A DNA stretch of 64,000 nt from Helicobacteraceae bacterium (GCA_027063225.1 JAMOSG010000039.1:62001-126000), one strand, 5' to 3'. Positions 8,934-18,877 are shown, numbered from the stretch's first letter. Notes: generated from the sequence alone by a model not told the origin. Program-made: numbers and translations.

Positions 8934-10083
8934 TTCACTTCTTGTTGCATCATCGCAAGAGTATCTTTTAGATACAAAGCTTCAAGAATTTGAATACGAT
9001 TATGAAAAAAATAAGGCACAAAGTAATTTACTAAAAAACTCTTGGATAGCTCCTATTATGCTTAATTACTCTTACACTAGAAGCAATGCTACTTCTAGTG
9101 ATGAGTCTTCTCAAGCTGCTTCTGTATCTATTACGCAACCTATTTTTCAAACGGGTGGGATTGTTTATGGTATAAAGTATGCAAAAGCTCTTAAAGAGTT
9201 TGGAAACTATACAATTGATCTACAAAAAACACAAATGAAAAAATCTGTTTTAGAGTTACTTATAAAGCTTAAACAGATAGATTTAAAACTACAAAAGCAA
9301 GAACTTTTAATTCAAAATGCACAACTTGATTTAGATGCAAAACAATCACGTTACTTAAATGGGGAGATAGATTCAGGATTTTTAGATAATGCTATTATTA
9401 AACTAAACTCTATGACTTTGGTACGGTATGATTTAGAAACAGCTAAACAAAATCTTCTCTCTAGCCTTAAAACACTCTCTAAGATAGACTATAAAACATT
9501 TCCTTTGCCAAGGCTAAAACTTTTAACAAAAGAGGAGTTTTTTCAGCAAAATATTTTGTTAAAAATGCAAAAAGCGAAGGTGAAAAGTAGTAGTTATCAA
9601 AAAGATATGATAGTAGCAAAATATTTACCTCAAGTTGCTTTAATAGGTAGTTATAATTGGAGTAAAATACCAGCACCAATAGGTGGTAAAATAGAACAAG
9701 ATTATTATAATTATGGAGTATCTGTAACACTTCCTTTAAATGTTAATAGTTTTGATGATATGGAAGCACAACGAGTTCAACAGTTTAAAGAGAAGCTTCT
9801 TTTAGAAGATAATAAAAGGGAACTACAAGCACTTTATGAAAGAGTAGAGCATAACTTGCAAAATCTTAAAAATAAAGAGCAACTTTCTCTTCAAAGTGTA
9901 GCAATTTATAAGAAACTTTTAAAAGATACAACAGTGTTATTTCAAAGTGGATATAAAACTGCTGCTGATGTCTTGATGCTACAAAATTCTTTAACAACAG
10001 CAAAGATAGATAAAGAGATTTTAGAATTAGATAGAGATATTGAGTTATTAAATTTATATGAGATGGTAGAAGATGAGATTTAA
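8896..10083 (+). CDS. TolC-family outer membrane efflux protein
   Basis: A 395-residue protein with a Sec signal peptide (MKVLKHLSIFLCSSLLVASS), then the long helical hairpins and repeat strands typical of outer membrane factors (VSITQPIFQTGG near 77-88; VSVTLPLNVNSF-like segment near 275). Such proteins form trimeric channel-tunnels that work with an inner membrane pump. No pump or adaptor lies beside it; a complete efflux operon with its own TolC-like gene lies on the other strand 5 kb away. The ATG lies within the end of argD with AGAGGA 5 bases upstream, indicating translational coupling. Its end overlaps the methyltransferase gene by 11 bases. Partner unknown. Confidence 0.8.
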   Translation: MKVLKHLSIFLCSSLLVASSQEYLLDTKLQEFEYDYEKNKAQSNLLKNSWIAPIMLNYSYTRSNATSSDESSQAASVSITQPIFQTGGIVYGIKYAKALKEFGNYTIDLQKTQMKKSVLELLIKLKQIDLKLQKQELLIQNAQLDLDAKQSRYLNGEIDSGFLDNAIIKLNSMTLVRYDLETAKQNLLSSLKTLSKIDYKTFPLPRLKLLTKEEFFQQNILLKMQKAKVKSSSYQKDMIVAKYLPQVALIGSYNWSKIPAPIGGKIEQDYYNYGVSVTLPLNVNSFDDMEAQRVQQFKEKLLLEDNKRELQALYERVEHNLQNLKNKEQLSLQSVAIYKKLLKDTTVLFQSGYKTAADVLMLQNSLTTAKIDKEILELDRDIELLNLYEMVEDEI

Positions 10084-11077
10084 TGAATATATGAACAAAT
10101 GGTTGTATGGTAAAGATGGTTACTATGCAACCTATAAAAATATAGGAAAAGAGGGTGATTTTTATACTGCAGTGAGCAGTAGTAAGTTTTTTGGTGGGAG
10201 TGTTGCTAAGCATATTATTAGTTTAGTAGATGAAGGTTTTTTGGCAAAAGATGGTACAGTATGTGAGATAGGTGCTCATCACGGCTATTTTTTAGCTGAT
10301 ATTATAGAGTTTATCTATACTCTTCGTCCAGAGCTTTTAGAAACTTTAGAGTTTGTAATTATTGAGCGTTTTGATGATTTACAAGAGTTTCAAAGGAACT
10401 ATTTTAAAGAATCTTTTGGTGATGTTGTAAAGCTTACACATTACAAATCTTTGAGTGAAATGCAAAGAGAATCTACTTTTTTTATAGCAAATGAAATTTT
10501 TGATGCTTTTGGATGTGAACTTTACTATAAAGGTAAAGTAGCTACTGTAGATGAAAATCATAACATAGAATTTAATGAAGTAGATGAATGGGTAGAAGCA
10601 AAAGCAAAAAAATACCATAAAGAAAGAGGTGAGATAGCTTTAGGGTATGAAGAGTTTGCACAAGAGATGGCAAATGCTAGTAAAACTTTTGAGTTTATGA
10701 GTTTTGATTATGGTGAGATGCAAGCAAGACCAGATTTTTCAATTAGGATTTATACAAAACATAAAGTGTATCCATTTTTTGATGAAGAGATAAAAGAAAA
10801 ACGAGCAGAGCTTTTTGCAAAGAGTGATATTACTTATGATGTAACTTTTGAACATATAAAAGATGCTTATGAAGAGGCTGGAGTAGGGTTTGTAGAACTT
10901 AAAGCTCAAATGACAGCTCTTGTAGATATGGGTATAATAGAATTACTTGAAATTTTACGTGAAAAAGCAGATGAAAAAATTTATAAACAAGAACTTGAAA
11001 AAGTAAAGATTTTAATTCTTCCAGATTTTTTAGGGGAAAGATTTAAAATGATTCGTTTTAGAAAAACTGCAAAATAA
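10073..11077 (+). CDS. MidA/NDUFAF7-type SAM-dependent methyltransferase
   Basis: A 334-residue protein. The opening MRFNEYMNKWLYGKDGYY and GDFYTAVSSSKFFGGSVAKH match the N-terminal signature of the MidA/NDUFAF7 family, and VCEIGAHHGYFLADII (about 64-79) is the SAM-binding motif I. In mitochondria NDUFAF7 dimethylates an arginine on a complex I subunit; bacterial members are less studied. It overlaps the end of the TolC-like gene by 11 bases, so the two are co-transcribed, though no functional link is evident. The glycine-rich loop reads GAHHG rather than GxGxG, which is a mild deviation. Family confident, target unknown. Confidence 0.78.
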   Translation: MRFNEYMNKWLYGKDGYYATYKNIGKEGDFYTAVSSSKFFGGSVAKHIISLVDEGFLAKDGTVCEIGAHHGYFLADIIEFIYTLRPELLETLEFVIIERFDDLQEFQRNYFKESFGDVVKLTHYKSLSEMQRESTFFIANEIFDAFGCELYYKGKVATVDENHNIEFNEVDEWVEAKAKKYHKERGEIALGYEEFAQEMANASKTFEFMSFDYGEMQARPDFSIRIYTKHKVYPFFDEEIKEKRAELFAKSDITYDVTFEHIKDAYEEAGVGFVELKAQMTALVDMGIIELLEILREKADEKIYKQELEKVKILILPDFLGERFKMIRFRKTAK

Positions 11078-11104
11078 AACTTGATTGTTAAAAATGGAAG
11101 TTTG

Positions 11105-11127
11105 AAGTAAGCCAAAAAGGCTTACTT
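11105..11127. terminator. Hairpin terminator between convergent genes
   Basis: AAGTAAGCC and GGCTTACTT form a perfect 9-bp stem around an AAAAA loop. It lies between the stops of the plus-strand methyltransferase gene (11077) and the minus-strand RND gene (11143), where a bidirectional terminator is expected. No long T-run follows directly on either strand. Confidence 0.55.
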
Positions 11128-11142
11128 GAGAAAAGTAAATCT

Positions 11143-12855
11143 CTAAGGTTTAGAGATAGAAACTGCTTTTCTTTCGTGGAAGTGGAAGTGATCTTCAAGA
11201 TCAAGCATACTTAAAAGTACAGGAACAACTAAAAGTGAAGCAATAACTGCCGCAACTGTTCCAAAAATAAGTGCAACCCCTAGACCACCAAATACGGCAT
11301 CTCCAGCTAGTAGAGTTGAAGCTAGAATAATAGCAACTGCTGTAAGGAAAATAGGTTTCGCACGAGTTGCAGATGAATATGCAATTGCTTCGAATTGGTT
11401 AAGACCTTTTTCTTGCATTAACTGTTTTGTAAAGTCAATAAGAAGTAATGAATTACGAGAACTAATACCAATAAGTGCAATAAATCCAATTAGTGATGTT
11501 GCAGTTAAGAAGAATGTATCACGAGTGAAAACATCCATAATCCAGTGACCTACAATTACTCCAATAATAGAAAGGAATGAACCAAGTAAAATAATACCAC
11601 TAAGTGCAAAGCTTTTATAGTAAATAACCATGAGTAAAAAGATAAGAATAAGTGCAGCAATAAATGCACCACCAAGTTCAATAAAAGTATCGATTGTTAC
11701 TTTCATCTCACCATCCCATACTAAGTCATAAGATAAAAGAGTTCTCTTATCTGTAAGACGAAGATTAAACATGTCAGTTGTTTCAACTTTGTAGTCATCT
11801 GAAAGTGTATCTATAATCATCTCTCTAGCATCAAGAAGTGGATATACTTGAGAAACCATATCTGTCATTGCAAGTACATTTGTCATTTGGCGTAAATTTT
11901 TACTCAAAATTTTAGGATGAGATTTACCAGGAATAATACGAACAAGTTCTGTAACTGGTGTCATCATACCACGACGATTCATTAGTTTTAGAGATGTTAA
12001 TTTACTTTTAACAGAAGCTAAATCTTTTCTTGTAAAAGCTTTAGATTTTGGGCTTAATGTTAAGAAAATTGGAATTTGATCATTATATTTTTCAGAGTTT
12101 TTAACAGTGATTTCCATACCTTTGAAAGCAAGATATAAAATATTGTTAAGTTGTTTAATATCAACACCACTTCTTGAAACTTTAGAGCTATCTACAATTA
12201 TTTCAAAAGTATCATAAATCTCATCTTCCATTGTATCGATATCTACAAGACCATCTGTATGTTCAAAGATCTTTTTCACTTTATTTGCAACTGTTCTAAT
12301 TCCATTAGCATCGCTACCATACACTTCTAAAACAATATCTGAAAGTGTTGGAGGACCAGCAGGTGGTTCAACAAATGAAATTACAGTATCTTTATAAATA
12401 TTTTCACACTCTTGTTGAATCTCTGGACGAATTCTTTGTACCATTAAAAATGATGGTTCATGTCTATGGTGTTTAGGTGTAATATTTACAACAATTTCTG
12501 CAACATTTTCAGAATTCTTAAATGCAGAACCTTTAATAAGACCAGCAAAATCAAGAGGGGATCCCATTCCTAAAAATGTTTCAATATTTAAAACATCATG
12601 CTCTTGTTTTAAGTGGTTTACTACACAATCTGTTACCTCTTTTGTTTGATGGATGGAACTACCATTTGCTAGTGTAATATATACATTAAATGTATCATTA
12701 TCTTTACCAGGAAGCATTTTCGCAAGAACTAATTTAGTTGGTGCAATCATAAGTACAGATAAAATAAAAGCAACAAGCGTCATAACTAAAATAATACGAC
12801 GCTCAAGTGGATTTTGTATAATCTCTAAGAGAATTTTTTCAAATTTATCATACAT
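11143..12855 (-). CDS. RND efflux permease, C-terminal half (split gene)
   Basis: 570 residues corresponding to the second pseudo-repeat of an RND pump: a hydrophobic segment at about 20-42 (TM7), a long periplasmic porter region to about 385, then five hydrophobic segments (TM8-12). LIGFIALIGISSRNSLLLID carries Arg where AcrB has the relay Lys of TM10, as in several RND groups. It starts at an ATG sharing one base with the stop of the N-terminal half (TAATG). AAGGAG lies 10 bases before that ATG, inside the upstream gene, so this is a real start rather than a sequencing slip. The two halves should assemble into one pump protomer with the adaptor and TolC-like protein encoded upstream. Confidence 0.85.
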   Translation of the reverse strand: MYDKFEKILLEIIQNPLERRIILVMTLVAFILSVLMIAPTKLVLAKMLPGKDNDTFNVYITLANGSSIHQTKEVTDCVVNHLKQEHDVLNIETFLGMGSPLDFAGLIKGSAFKNSENVAEIVVNITPKHHRHEPSFLMVQRIRPEIQQECENIYKDTVISFVEPPAGPPTLSDIVLEVYGSDANGIRTVANKVKKIFEHTDGLVDIDTMEDEIYDTFEIIVDSSKVSRSGVDIKQLNNILYLAFKGMEITVKNSEKYNDQIPIFLTLSPKSKAFTRKDLASVKSKLTSLKLMNRRGMMTPVTELVRIIPGKSHPKILSKNLRQMTNVLAMTDMVSQVYPLLDAREMIIDTLSDDYKVETTDMFNLRLTDKRTLLSYDLVWDGEMKVTIDTFIELGGAFIAALILIFLLMVIYYKSFALSGIILLGSFLSIIGVIVGHWIMDVFTRDTFFLTATSLIGFIALIGISSRNSLLLIDFTKQLMQEKGLNQFEAIAYSSATRAKPIFLTAVAIILASTLLAGDAVFGGLGVALIFGTVAAVIASLLVVPVLLSMLDLEDHFHFHERKAVSISKP

Positions 12856-14459
12856 TAGTGATGATCTCCTTCAGGTCTTTTTAACATTCTTACTGCCATA
12901 TAAGGTGTAAAAATATAAGCAACAAAAAGTGAAGCAATAAGTGCTACAGGAACATTTTGTGGAATAGGCTTCATAAATTGACCCATCATACCACCAACAA
13001 AGTACATTGGAACCATCGTCATAATAATAGCAAGAGTTGCAATGTTTGTGGCAGAACCAATCTCATCTGTTGCTTCAATCATTAACTCATCCATATCTTT
13101 ATGAGCGGAATCTGGTGAGTGTAAATGTCTGTGAATATTTTCAATAACGATAATAGCAGCATCAACTAAGAGTCCAAGTGAAAGTAGGAATGCAAAGAGT
13201 GTAATCCTATTGATTGTTTGCCCTCCAAGATAAGCTACAAAAAGAGTTACTGAAAGAATCATAGGTACTGTAATTGTTACAATAACAGATTCTCTCCAAC
13301 CAAGTACAAAAATAAGAAGTATAGCAATAATTACAATTGATAATACAAGGTGATATACTAGTTCATTTACAGCTTCATCTGCACGTGTACCATCATTTCT
13401 TGTAATTACATAACTAATACCATTTTGTGCTAAATAATCTTTGTAAAGTTCAAGTTCTTCAATTACGGCATCTGAAATAATTACAGCATTTGTACCTTGA
13501 AGTTTTGAAATAGTTAATGTAACTTGAGGAATTTGAGGAGAGAAAGTACCATCCCTACGAGATACATTAATATAACTAGATTTGAAATTTTGAATATCCA
13601 TACCTTTAGTTACTTTAGCAACTTGGTAAAGATAAATTGGTGAACCCATATATTGAGCTACAATAATATTTTTAATATCATCTTCAGTGTCAATTGCATT
13701 TTTTACTGTTAAAATAGCAATTTTATTATCTTTTGTTTGGTTTTTAATAGCTGGTGCATTATATGCTAATGCTTCAACAGCTTGTTTAATTTGACCAAGT
13801 GAAAGGTTATAACCTGAGAGTTTATTGATATCGACTTCAATATTAAACTGAGTTTTATGCCCACCTTTAATGTCTGTTACCGCAACATTTGGAAGAGAGT
13901 TAATATGGTGTTGAATCTCTTTTACTGCATTGTAAAGTGTAGTTTGATCTAACTCTTTATCATTTGAATAAAATGCAATTGTTACAATTGGAATATCAAT
14001 ATCGATATCAAGAGGTTTGATCATAGGGTTTAATGTACCTTTTGGGAACATATCTGAGTTTTGCATAATTTTATCATAAACTTTAAGGTTTGAATCTGCT
14101 TTTGTTTCACCAATAAAAAATGATGCAACAACAATCCCAACATTATCCATAGCTGTACCATAAATATGCTCAACCCCTTTAACCTCTTTCATTTTACGCT
14201 CAAGTGGTTTTACAATAACTTTTTCAATCTCTTCTGCAGTAGCACCAGGAAGCACAACAATAACATTTGATCCACTAACAACCATTTGAGGGTTCTCTTC
14301 ACGAGGCATAATTTCAAGTGCTAAATAACCCATAATAATTAAAAAGACACCTAAAACAGCTGTTAAAGGGTTTCTAATAAACCCTTTTGCAAGCTTTCCT
14401 GCAACGTCTGTAACCTCATACGGTTTATGTTTGTTACGTTTTGTTTGATGAATAGCCAT
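12855..14459 (-). CDS. RND efflux permease, N-terminal half (split gene)
   Basis: 534 residues equal to the first repeat of an RND transporter: TM1 near 34-52, a porter domain with VVLPGATAEEIEKVIVKPLE, then TM2-6 at about 365-525. LSLGLLVDAAIIVIENI is the TM4 relay motif, with one Asp where AcrB has two. It ends MLKRPEGDHH in the cytoplasmic linker between the two halves. Normal RND pumps are one chain of about 1,030-1,100 residues; here 534 plus 570 are made from two coupled genes. It follows the adaptor gene by 11 bases. Substrate class cannot be called; a single-Asp relay is seen in some metal and organic-compound exporters. Confidence 0.85.
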   Translation of the reverse strand: MAIHQTKRNKHKPYEVTDVAGKLAKGFIRNPLTAVLGVFLIIMGYLALEIMPREENPQMVVSGSNVIVVLPGATAEEIEKVIVKPLERKMKEVKGVEHIYGTAMDNVGIVVASFFIGETKADSNLKVYDKIMQNSDMFPKGTLNPMIKPLDIDIDIPIVTIAFYSNDKELDQTTLYNAVKEIQHHINSLPNVAVTDIKGGHKTQFNIEVDINKLSGYNLSLGQIKQAVEALAYNAPAIKNQTKDNKIAILTVKNAIDTEDDIKNIIVAQYMGSPIYLYQVAKVTKGMDIQNFKSSYINVSRRDGTFSPQIPQVTLTISKLQGTNAVIISDAVIEELELYKDYLAQNGISYVITRNDGTRADEAVNELVYHLVLSIVIIAILLIFVLGWRESVIVTITVPMILSVTLFVAYLGGQTINRITLFAFLLSLGLLVDAAIIVIENIHRHLHSPDSAHKDMDELMIEATDEIGSATNIATLAIIMTMVPMYFVGGMMGQFMKPIPQNVPVALIASLFVAYIFTPYMAVRMLKRPEGDHH

Positions 14460-14470
14460 ATTTCTTAACC

Positions 14471-15223
14471 TTAGTCAATTTCTACTGTAGCATACATACC
14501 AGGATAAACTGATCTATTTCTTGTTTTAAAAGAAACTTTAATTTTAAATGTATGTGTCATAGGGTTAGAATTAGGGATAATCGCTGTTACACGCCCAATT
14601 GTCGTAATATTTAAGGATGGAATTTTAACAGTTACTTTTTTCCCATGTTTAATACGTGGTAAGTCACTCTCTGCAATCTCTGCAGAAACTTTTAAATTAC
14701 TTAAATCTGAAAGAACAATAGCTGGCATACCAGGCATTGCCATCTCACCCACTTTGATATTTTTTTGTACAACAACACCATCATTTGGTGCTTTTACATT
14801 AAGATATGCATATTGATTTTTAACTTCTCCTAGTCTTGCTTTAGAGATTTTAATCATATCTTCAAGGTTTTTAGCCGCAAGTTCAAGATTTTCAACTTCG
14901 TAACGTGAAACCATATCTTTTTTCAAAAGACGCTTATGACGCTCTAAGTTTCTCATAACATTTTGGTATTGGTTTTCATAAATTTGTAAGCCAGATTCAG
15001 CTTGACGTTTAGCAGAATCTATTTCACGTGAATCGATAGTGTAAAGAACTTGATTTTTTCTTACCTGTTCACCTTCAGAAACATTAACAGATGTAACAAA
15101 GCCCATAAAACGACTTGTAATCATTTTTTGATTATCTGAGATAATACTACCAGATAACACAATAGGTTCTGCCATTAAAGAGGCACCAATAAAAAGTAGT
15201 GACGATACTAACAGTTTTTTCAT
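14471..15223 (-). CDS. RND efflux periplasmic adaptor (HlyD/MFP family)
   Basis: About 250 residues with a signal peptide (MKKLLVSSLLFIGASLMA). It has half-lipoyl motifs flanking a helical hairpin (VSEGEQVRKNQVLYTID; APNDGVVVQKNIKVGEMAMPG) and a beta-barrel segment with VKIPSLNITTIGRVTAIIP. This links the RND pump to the outer membrane channel. It is shorter than many adaptors (about 350), lacking most of a C-terminal membrane-proximal domain. I chose the ATG at 15223 because GGAG lies 9 bases upstream and it follows the TolC-like stop by one base; an ATG at 15238 lies inside that gene. Part of the operon outer membrane factor-adaptor-RND-N-RND-C. Confidence 0.85.
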   Translation of the reverse strand: MKKLLVSSLLFIGASLMAEPIVLSGSIISDNQKMITSRFMGFVTSVNVSEGEQVRKNQVLYTIDSREIDSAKRQAESGLQIYENQYQNVMRNLERHKRLLKKDMVSRYEVENLELAAKNLEDMIKISKARLGEVKNQYAYLNVKAPNDGVVVQKNIKVGEMAMPGMPAIVLSDLSNLKVSAEIAESDLPRIKHGKKVTVKIPSLNITTIGRVTAIIPNSNPMTHTFKIKVSFKTRNRSVYPGMYATVEID

Positions 15224-15224
15224 A

Positions 15225-16655
15225 TTATTTTTCTCCATTTGCTAATTTTTCAAGAGCAAAAACTCTCTCATTTCTTCTATTTTTAACTATCTGTAATTCA
15301 AGAATTTTTTGAATTTGTTCCGATTGTTTAATAATAACATCACTCATAGAAACAAGTTTTTCTCTATATCTTGCTTCGTAGTTATGATAAATTTCATTAG
15401 CAAGTGCTAACTCTTTTTCTAAAGAAACAATTTTTTCATCTTCAGATTTAATCTCTGTTTTAATCTTTGCTACCATAAGGCCAATACCTTTACGTGCAAG
15501 TTGAACTTGAGTTTGAGTTTTTAAAAGTTCAATTTTAGATTTCTCAATTGTTGCTTGATCAATACCACCATTATAAAGGTTCCATGTCATTCTAGCGCCA
15601 ATTGTGTATGAACCATCTTCGCCTGCTTGAGCCAAAGAATCTACAAAGTCATCATCAGCAGTTTGCCATTTTACAGACAGTCCAACCATTGGATAGTTTT
15701 CTGCTTTTGCAACATTAAGCATTCCACGTCTAACTTTTAAACCAGTTTCTGCACGTTTAATATCAACATTGTTTTCAATGATTGTTTTACCATTGATTCT
15801 AGGCATTGGAACGCTGCTATTAGTTGGAACAACAATACTTGTTACTTTTTGGTTTAATAAAAAACTTAGGTAATGATAAAGAAGACGTTCATTTAAGTGC
15901 ATATCCATAAGTAAACGTTCAACATTACCTTTTTTAGCACGAACTTCTAAAAGGTCAACTTTCTTTGCATATCCAACATCAATCATTGTTTTTGTTGTAT
16001 TTTCAAGTTTGCTGATGTTATCAAGAATAATATTTAAGTTTTTAATAGAACTCTTTAGTAAGGCCATATTATAAAAACTTTTTTTCAATTCATAGATTTT
16101 TTCGTTAATTGTTTTCTTTTTTTCTAAAGATTTCATACGACTCATGGCATTCATAATCTCTACATAACTAGAAATTTTGTAACCAGTAAAGATTGGTAAT
16201 TGCCATTCAATTTGTGTTTGATAGAACATTCTATCATCAGGATTATTGAGAGCATCATATTCTTTATCATTTTGTGCATCAACAGCTTGTTGTTCTTGAG
16301 GAGTATCAATTTGATTATTTCCATTACTTTGTGCTATTGCTGCTTGATCTCTTTGGTATTCAGCTAAACCAAAGTCTCTATAAGTAGCCTCACGAGAAGT
16401 TATTTTAAAACCAAAAACATTTCCAGCATCATTTGACATGGCAATATTTTGAGTTAAATCAATTTTACCGTAGTGGTTTCCAGATGCAGTTTTAACATCT
16501 TTTTTTGCTATTTTTTGATCAAGTTTTGCGATTTTAATCTCTAAGTTGTTAGATTTTAAAATCTCAATAGCTCTAGGCAAAGTTAAAGATGCACTTGCAA
16601 ATGCAACATTTGAAAAAATGGTCAATGCCACAAATGTGGCGAATCTTTTTTCCAT
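15225..16655 (-). CDS. TolC-family outer membrane factor of the RND operon
   Basis: About 476 residues starting MEKRFATFVALTIFSNVAFAS, a clean signal peptide, with AAAAGGA just upstream; an in-frame ATG at 16706 would add 17 charged residues before it and is less likely. The mature part has two long helical repeats (about 190-260 and 385-470) and QWQLPIFTGY-like and MTWNLYNGG strand motifs, as in outer membrane factors. It is the first gene of the efflux operon, which implies that transcription begins in the gap before glyS. The insert at about 90-130 rich in Gln, Asn and Asp is unusual but probably a loop. Confidence 0.85.
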   Translation of the reverse strand: MEKRFATFVALTIFSNVAFASASLTLPRAIEILKSNNLEIKIAKLDQKIAKKDVKTASGNHYGKIDLTQNIAMSNDAGNVFGFKITSREATYRDFGLAEYQRDQAAIAQSNGNNQIDTPQEQQAVDAQNDKEYDALNNPDDRMFYQTQIEWQLPIFTGYKISSYVEIMNAMSRMKSLEKKKTINEKIYELKKSFYNMALLKSSIKNLNIILDNISKLENTTKTMIDVGYAKKVDLLEVRAKKGNVERLLMDMHLNERLLYHYLSFLLNQKVTSIVVPTNSSVPMPRINGKTIIENNVDIKRAETGLKVRRGMLNVAKAENYPMVGLSVKWQTADDDFVDSLAQAGEDGSYTIGARMTWNLYNGGIDQATIEKSKIELLKTQTQVQLARKGIGLMVAKIKTEIKSEDEKIVSLEKELALANEIYHNYEARYREKLVSMSDVIIKQSEQIQKILELQIVKNRRNERVFALEKLANGEK

Positions 16656-16782
16656 GTTTTTCCTTTTCTTGGATTTTTGAGATTTGAAATTTCCTGATTT
16701 TAACATAATAATTATGTGATTTTTATTAATCGTATAACATAAACAAAGTTTACTTTATTTTTTAGAGCATTTAAAGAAGAAA

Positions 16783-16788
16783 TATAAT
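16783..16788 (+). promoter_or_regulatory. Candidate -10 element (TATAAT) for glyS
   Basis: A perfect TATAAT lies 63 bases before the glyS ATG in the 196-base gap between the divergent efflux operon and glyS. A weaker TAAAAT at 16811-16816 is an alternative. Nothing else is recognisable in this gap. Confidence 0.35.
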
Positions 16789-16851
16789 CTCTTTTTAACA
16801 AAAAAAAAGATAAAATCGCAAGATAAATTTTTATATTAAAAGAGAAAAATA

Positions 16852-18876
16852 ATGTTGCAACCACTTCTTATTGAAATAGGGGTAGAGGAACTACCAGCTG
16901 TTCCCCTTTTAAAAGAGTTAAAAAATATTGAGAAAAAATATGCAAAAATCTTAGAGGAGTATTCACTTCTTTGTGAATTTGAATTTTACTATACTCCTAG
17001 ACGTTTAGTGCTTTGGCATAGAGAGTTTCCTATTGCTCAAGCAGATAGTGTAGAGGAGTTCTTTGGAGCTCCACTTGCTATTGCTTATGATGAGCAAGGA
17101 GAGCCAACAAAAGCTGCACTTGGTTTTGCAAAAAAATGTGGTGTAGATGTTAGTGAGCTTTTAAAAAGAGAAAAAGGTGGTAAAGAGGTTCTTTATTACA
17201 AAAAAGAGGTAAAAGGAAAACCTTCTAGTGAGCTTTTAGAAGAGATTATTAACAAATGGATTGAATCCTTAGATTTTGGAAAATCTATGAGATGGGGGAG
17301 TTTAACAAAAAGCTTTATCCGTCCAATTCGTTGGGTTAATGTAATGTTTAACAATGAACTTGTAGATGTTGAGCTTTTTGAAGTAAAATCTGCTAAAAAA
17401 ACATTTGTGCATCGCATTGCAAATTTTGATGCTCTTGAAGTTCATTCTGCAAAAGAGTATTTTGAAACACTTAAAAATAATGGTGTAACACTTTTCCAAG
17501 AACAAAGAGAGAAAGATATTTTAGATACTTTTAAATCTTTAGAAGAGAGTGAAGGTGTAACTATTGAGATAGATGAGGAGCTTTTAGCGGAGGTTGTTGC
17601 TATTACTGAAAATCCTACTCCACTTCTTGGAAGTTTTGATGAGGAGTTTTTAACACTTCCTCCTGAAGTTATTATTACTTCTATGAAAGAACATCAGCGT
17701 TATTTTCCTGTTTTTAAAGATGGTAAGCTTATAAATAAATTTTGTGTAGTTTCTAATGCTTATACAGATGATTTTTCTAAAGTTATTGAAGGAAATGAAA
17801 GAGTTTTACGTCCACGTTTAGCAGATGCACTTTTCTTTTACAATAATGACCTCAAAAAAGGTTTAAGTACAGATGGACTTGAGAAGGTTGCTTTCTTTAA
17901 AGGGCTTGGAAGTGTTGCAGATAAAATAGAGCGTGAGAAAAAAATAGCATTAAAACTCTTTGAACTTTATAATTTAGATGCTTCACAAAAAGAGGACTTG
18001 GTAACGGCTATAACTCTTGCAAAAGCAGACTTAATGAGTGAAATGGTCTATGAGTTTACTGAGCTTCAGGGAATTATGGGTGGATACTACGCAAAAGCTC
18101 AAGGTTTAAGTGACGCAGTTGCAATTGCAATTACAGAACAATACTTACCAACAGGGGAGGAGAGTGCATTACCATCTACAAAACTTAGTGCTATTGTTGC
18201 AATGAGTTTAAAACTTGATACTTTACTAGCTCTTTTTAGTATTAACCAAATTCCAACAGGTTCACGTGACCCATTTGCACTTCGTCGTGCTGTAAATGGG
18301 ATTATCCGTATTACAAATGAGCATAATTTAGAGTTTGATATTGTAAAAACATTAAAACTTTTAGCACAAGATTATAAAGAGTTTGATTTTTCACTTTTAG
18401 AAAATTTTATTTTAGAGCGTGTAAAACAATATTATAAGGTAAATCCATCTATTGTAGAGGCAGTTTTAGCTTCTGGTGAGAGAGAACTTTTAAGTATTGG
18501 TAAAAAAATAGAAGCACTCAATACTCTTGTGGAATCGGATGATTTTAGTGAAGTTGCATCACTTTTTAAACGCGTTGCAAATATTACAAAAGATATGGAC
18601 TTAGCAGCAATTCCTCAAGTAGATGAAACACTTTTTGAAGCAGATGCAGAAAAAGAGCTTTACAATGCTTACAAAGAGGTAATTGCAAAAGAGTATGAGT
18701 CGTATGAAGAGGAGCTTGATGCACTGTTTGGACTTAAAGAGCCTCTTAATAATTTTTTTGCAGATGTTATGGTAAATGCAGAAGATGAGAAGATTAAAAA
18801 CAATAGAAAAGCACTTGTAGCTTCTATTTATAACTCTATTTTAAAAATAGCAGATATTAAAGAGGTAACAGTTTAA
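16852..18876 (+). CDS. glyS: Glycyl-tRNA synthetase beta subunit
   Basis: 674 residues, the normal length for GlyS of the alpha2beta2 glycyl-tRNA synthetase. The N-terminus LLIEIGVEELPAVPL and internal FYTPRRLVLW, GKSMRWG, FIRPIRWV, TSMKEHQRYFPVF, VLRPRLADALFFY, KADLMSEMVYEFTELQGIMGGYYA and PTGSRDPFALRRA segments are family hallmarks. The subunit binds tRNA(Gly) and is needed with GlyQ to charge it with glycine. The alpha subunit gene is not in the window. AGAG precedes the ATG. The next gene starts with TTG one base after its stop, so the two are co-transcribed. Confidence 0.96.
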   Translation: MLQPLLIEIGVEELPAVPLLKELKNIEKKYAKILEEYSLLCEFEFYYTPRRLVLWHREFPIAQADSVEEFFGAPLAIAYDEQGEPTKAALGFAKKCGVDVSELLKREKGGKEVLYYKKEVKGKPSSELLEEIINKWIESLDFGKSMRWGSLTKSFIRPIRWVNVMFNNELVDVELFEVKSAKKTFVHRIANFDALEVHSAKEYFETLKNNGVTLFQEQREKDILDTFKSLEESEGVTIEIDEELLAEVVAITENPTPLLGSFDEEFLTLPPEVIITSMKEHQRYFPVFKDGKLINKFCVVSNAYTDDFSKVIEGNERVLRPRLADALFFYNNDLKKGLSTDGLEKVAFFKGLGSVADKIEREKKIALKLFELYNLDASQKEDLVTAITLAKADLMSEMVYEFTELQGIMGGYYAKAQGLSDAVAIAITEQYLPTGEESALPSTKLSAIVAMSLKLDTLLALFSINQIPTGSRDPFALRRAVNGIIRITNEHNLEFDIVKTLKLLAQDYKEFDFSLLENFILERVKQYYKVNPSIVEAVLASGERELLSIGKKIEALNTLVESDDFSEVASLFKRVANITKDMDLAAIPQVDETLFEADAEKELYNAYKEVIAKEYESYEEELDALFGLKEPLNNFFADVMVNAEDEKIKNNRKALVASIYNSILKIADIKEVTV

Positions 18877-18877
18877 A

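Noticed and set aside
11150-11172. ATCTCTAA...TTAGAGAT small hairpin at the end of the RND gene
   Set aside because: Short loop, AT-rich, within the last codons; the 9-bp stem at 11105-11127 is the better terminator candidate.
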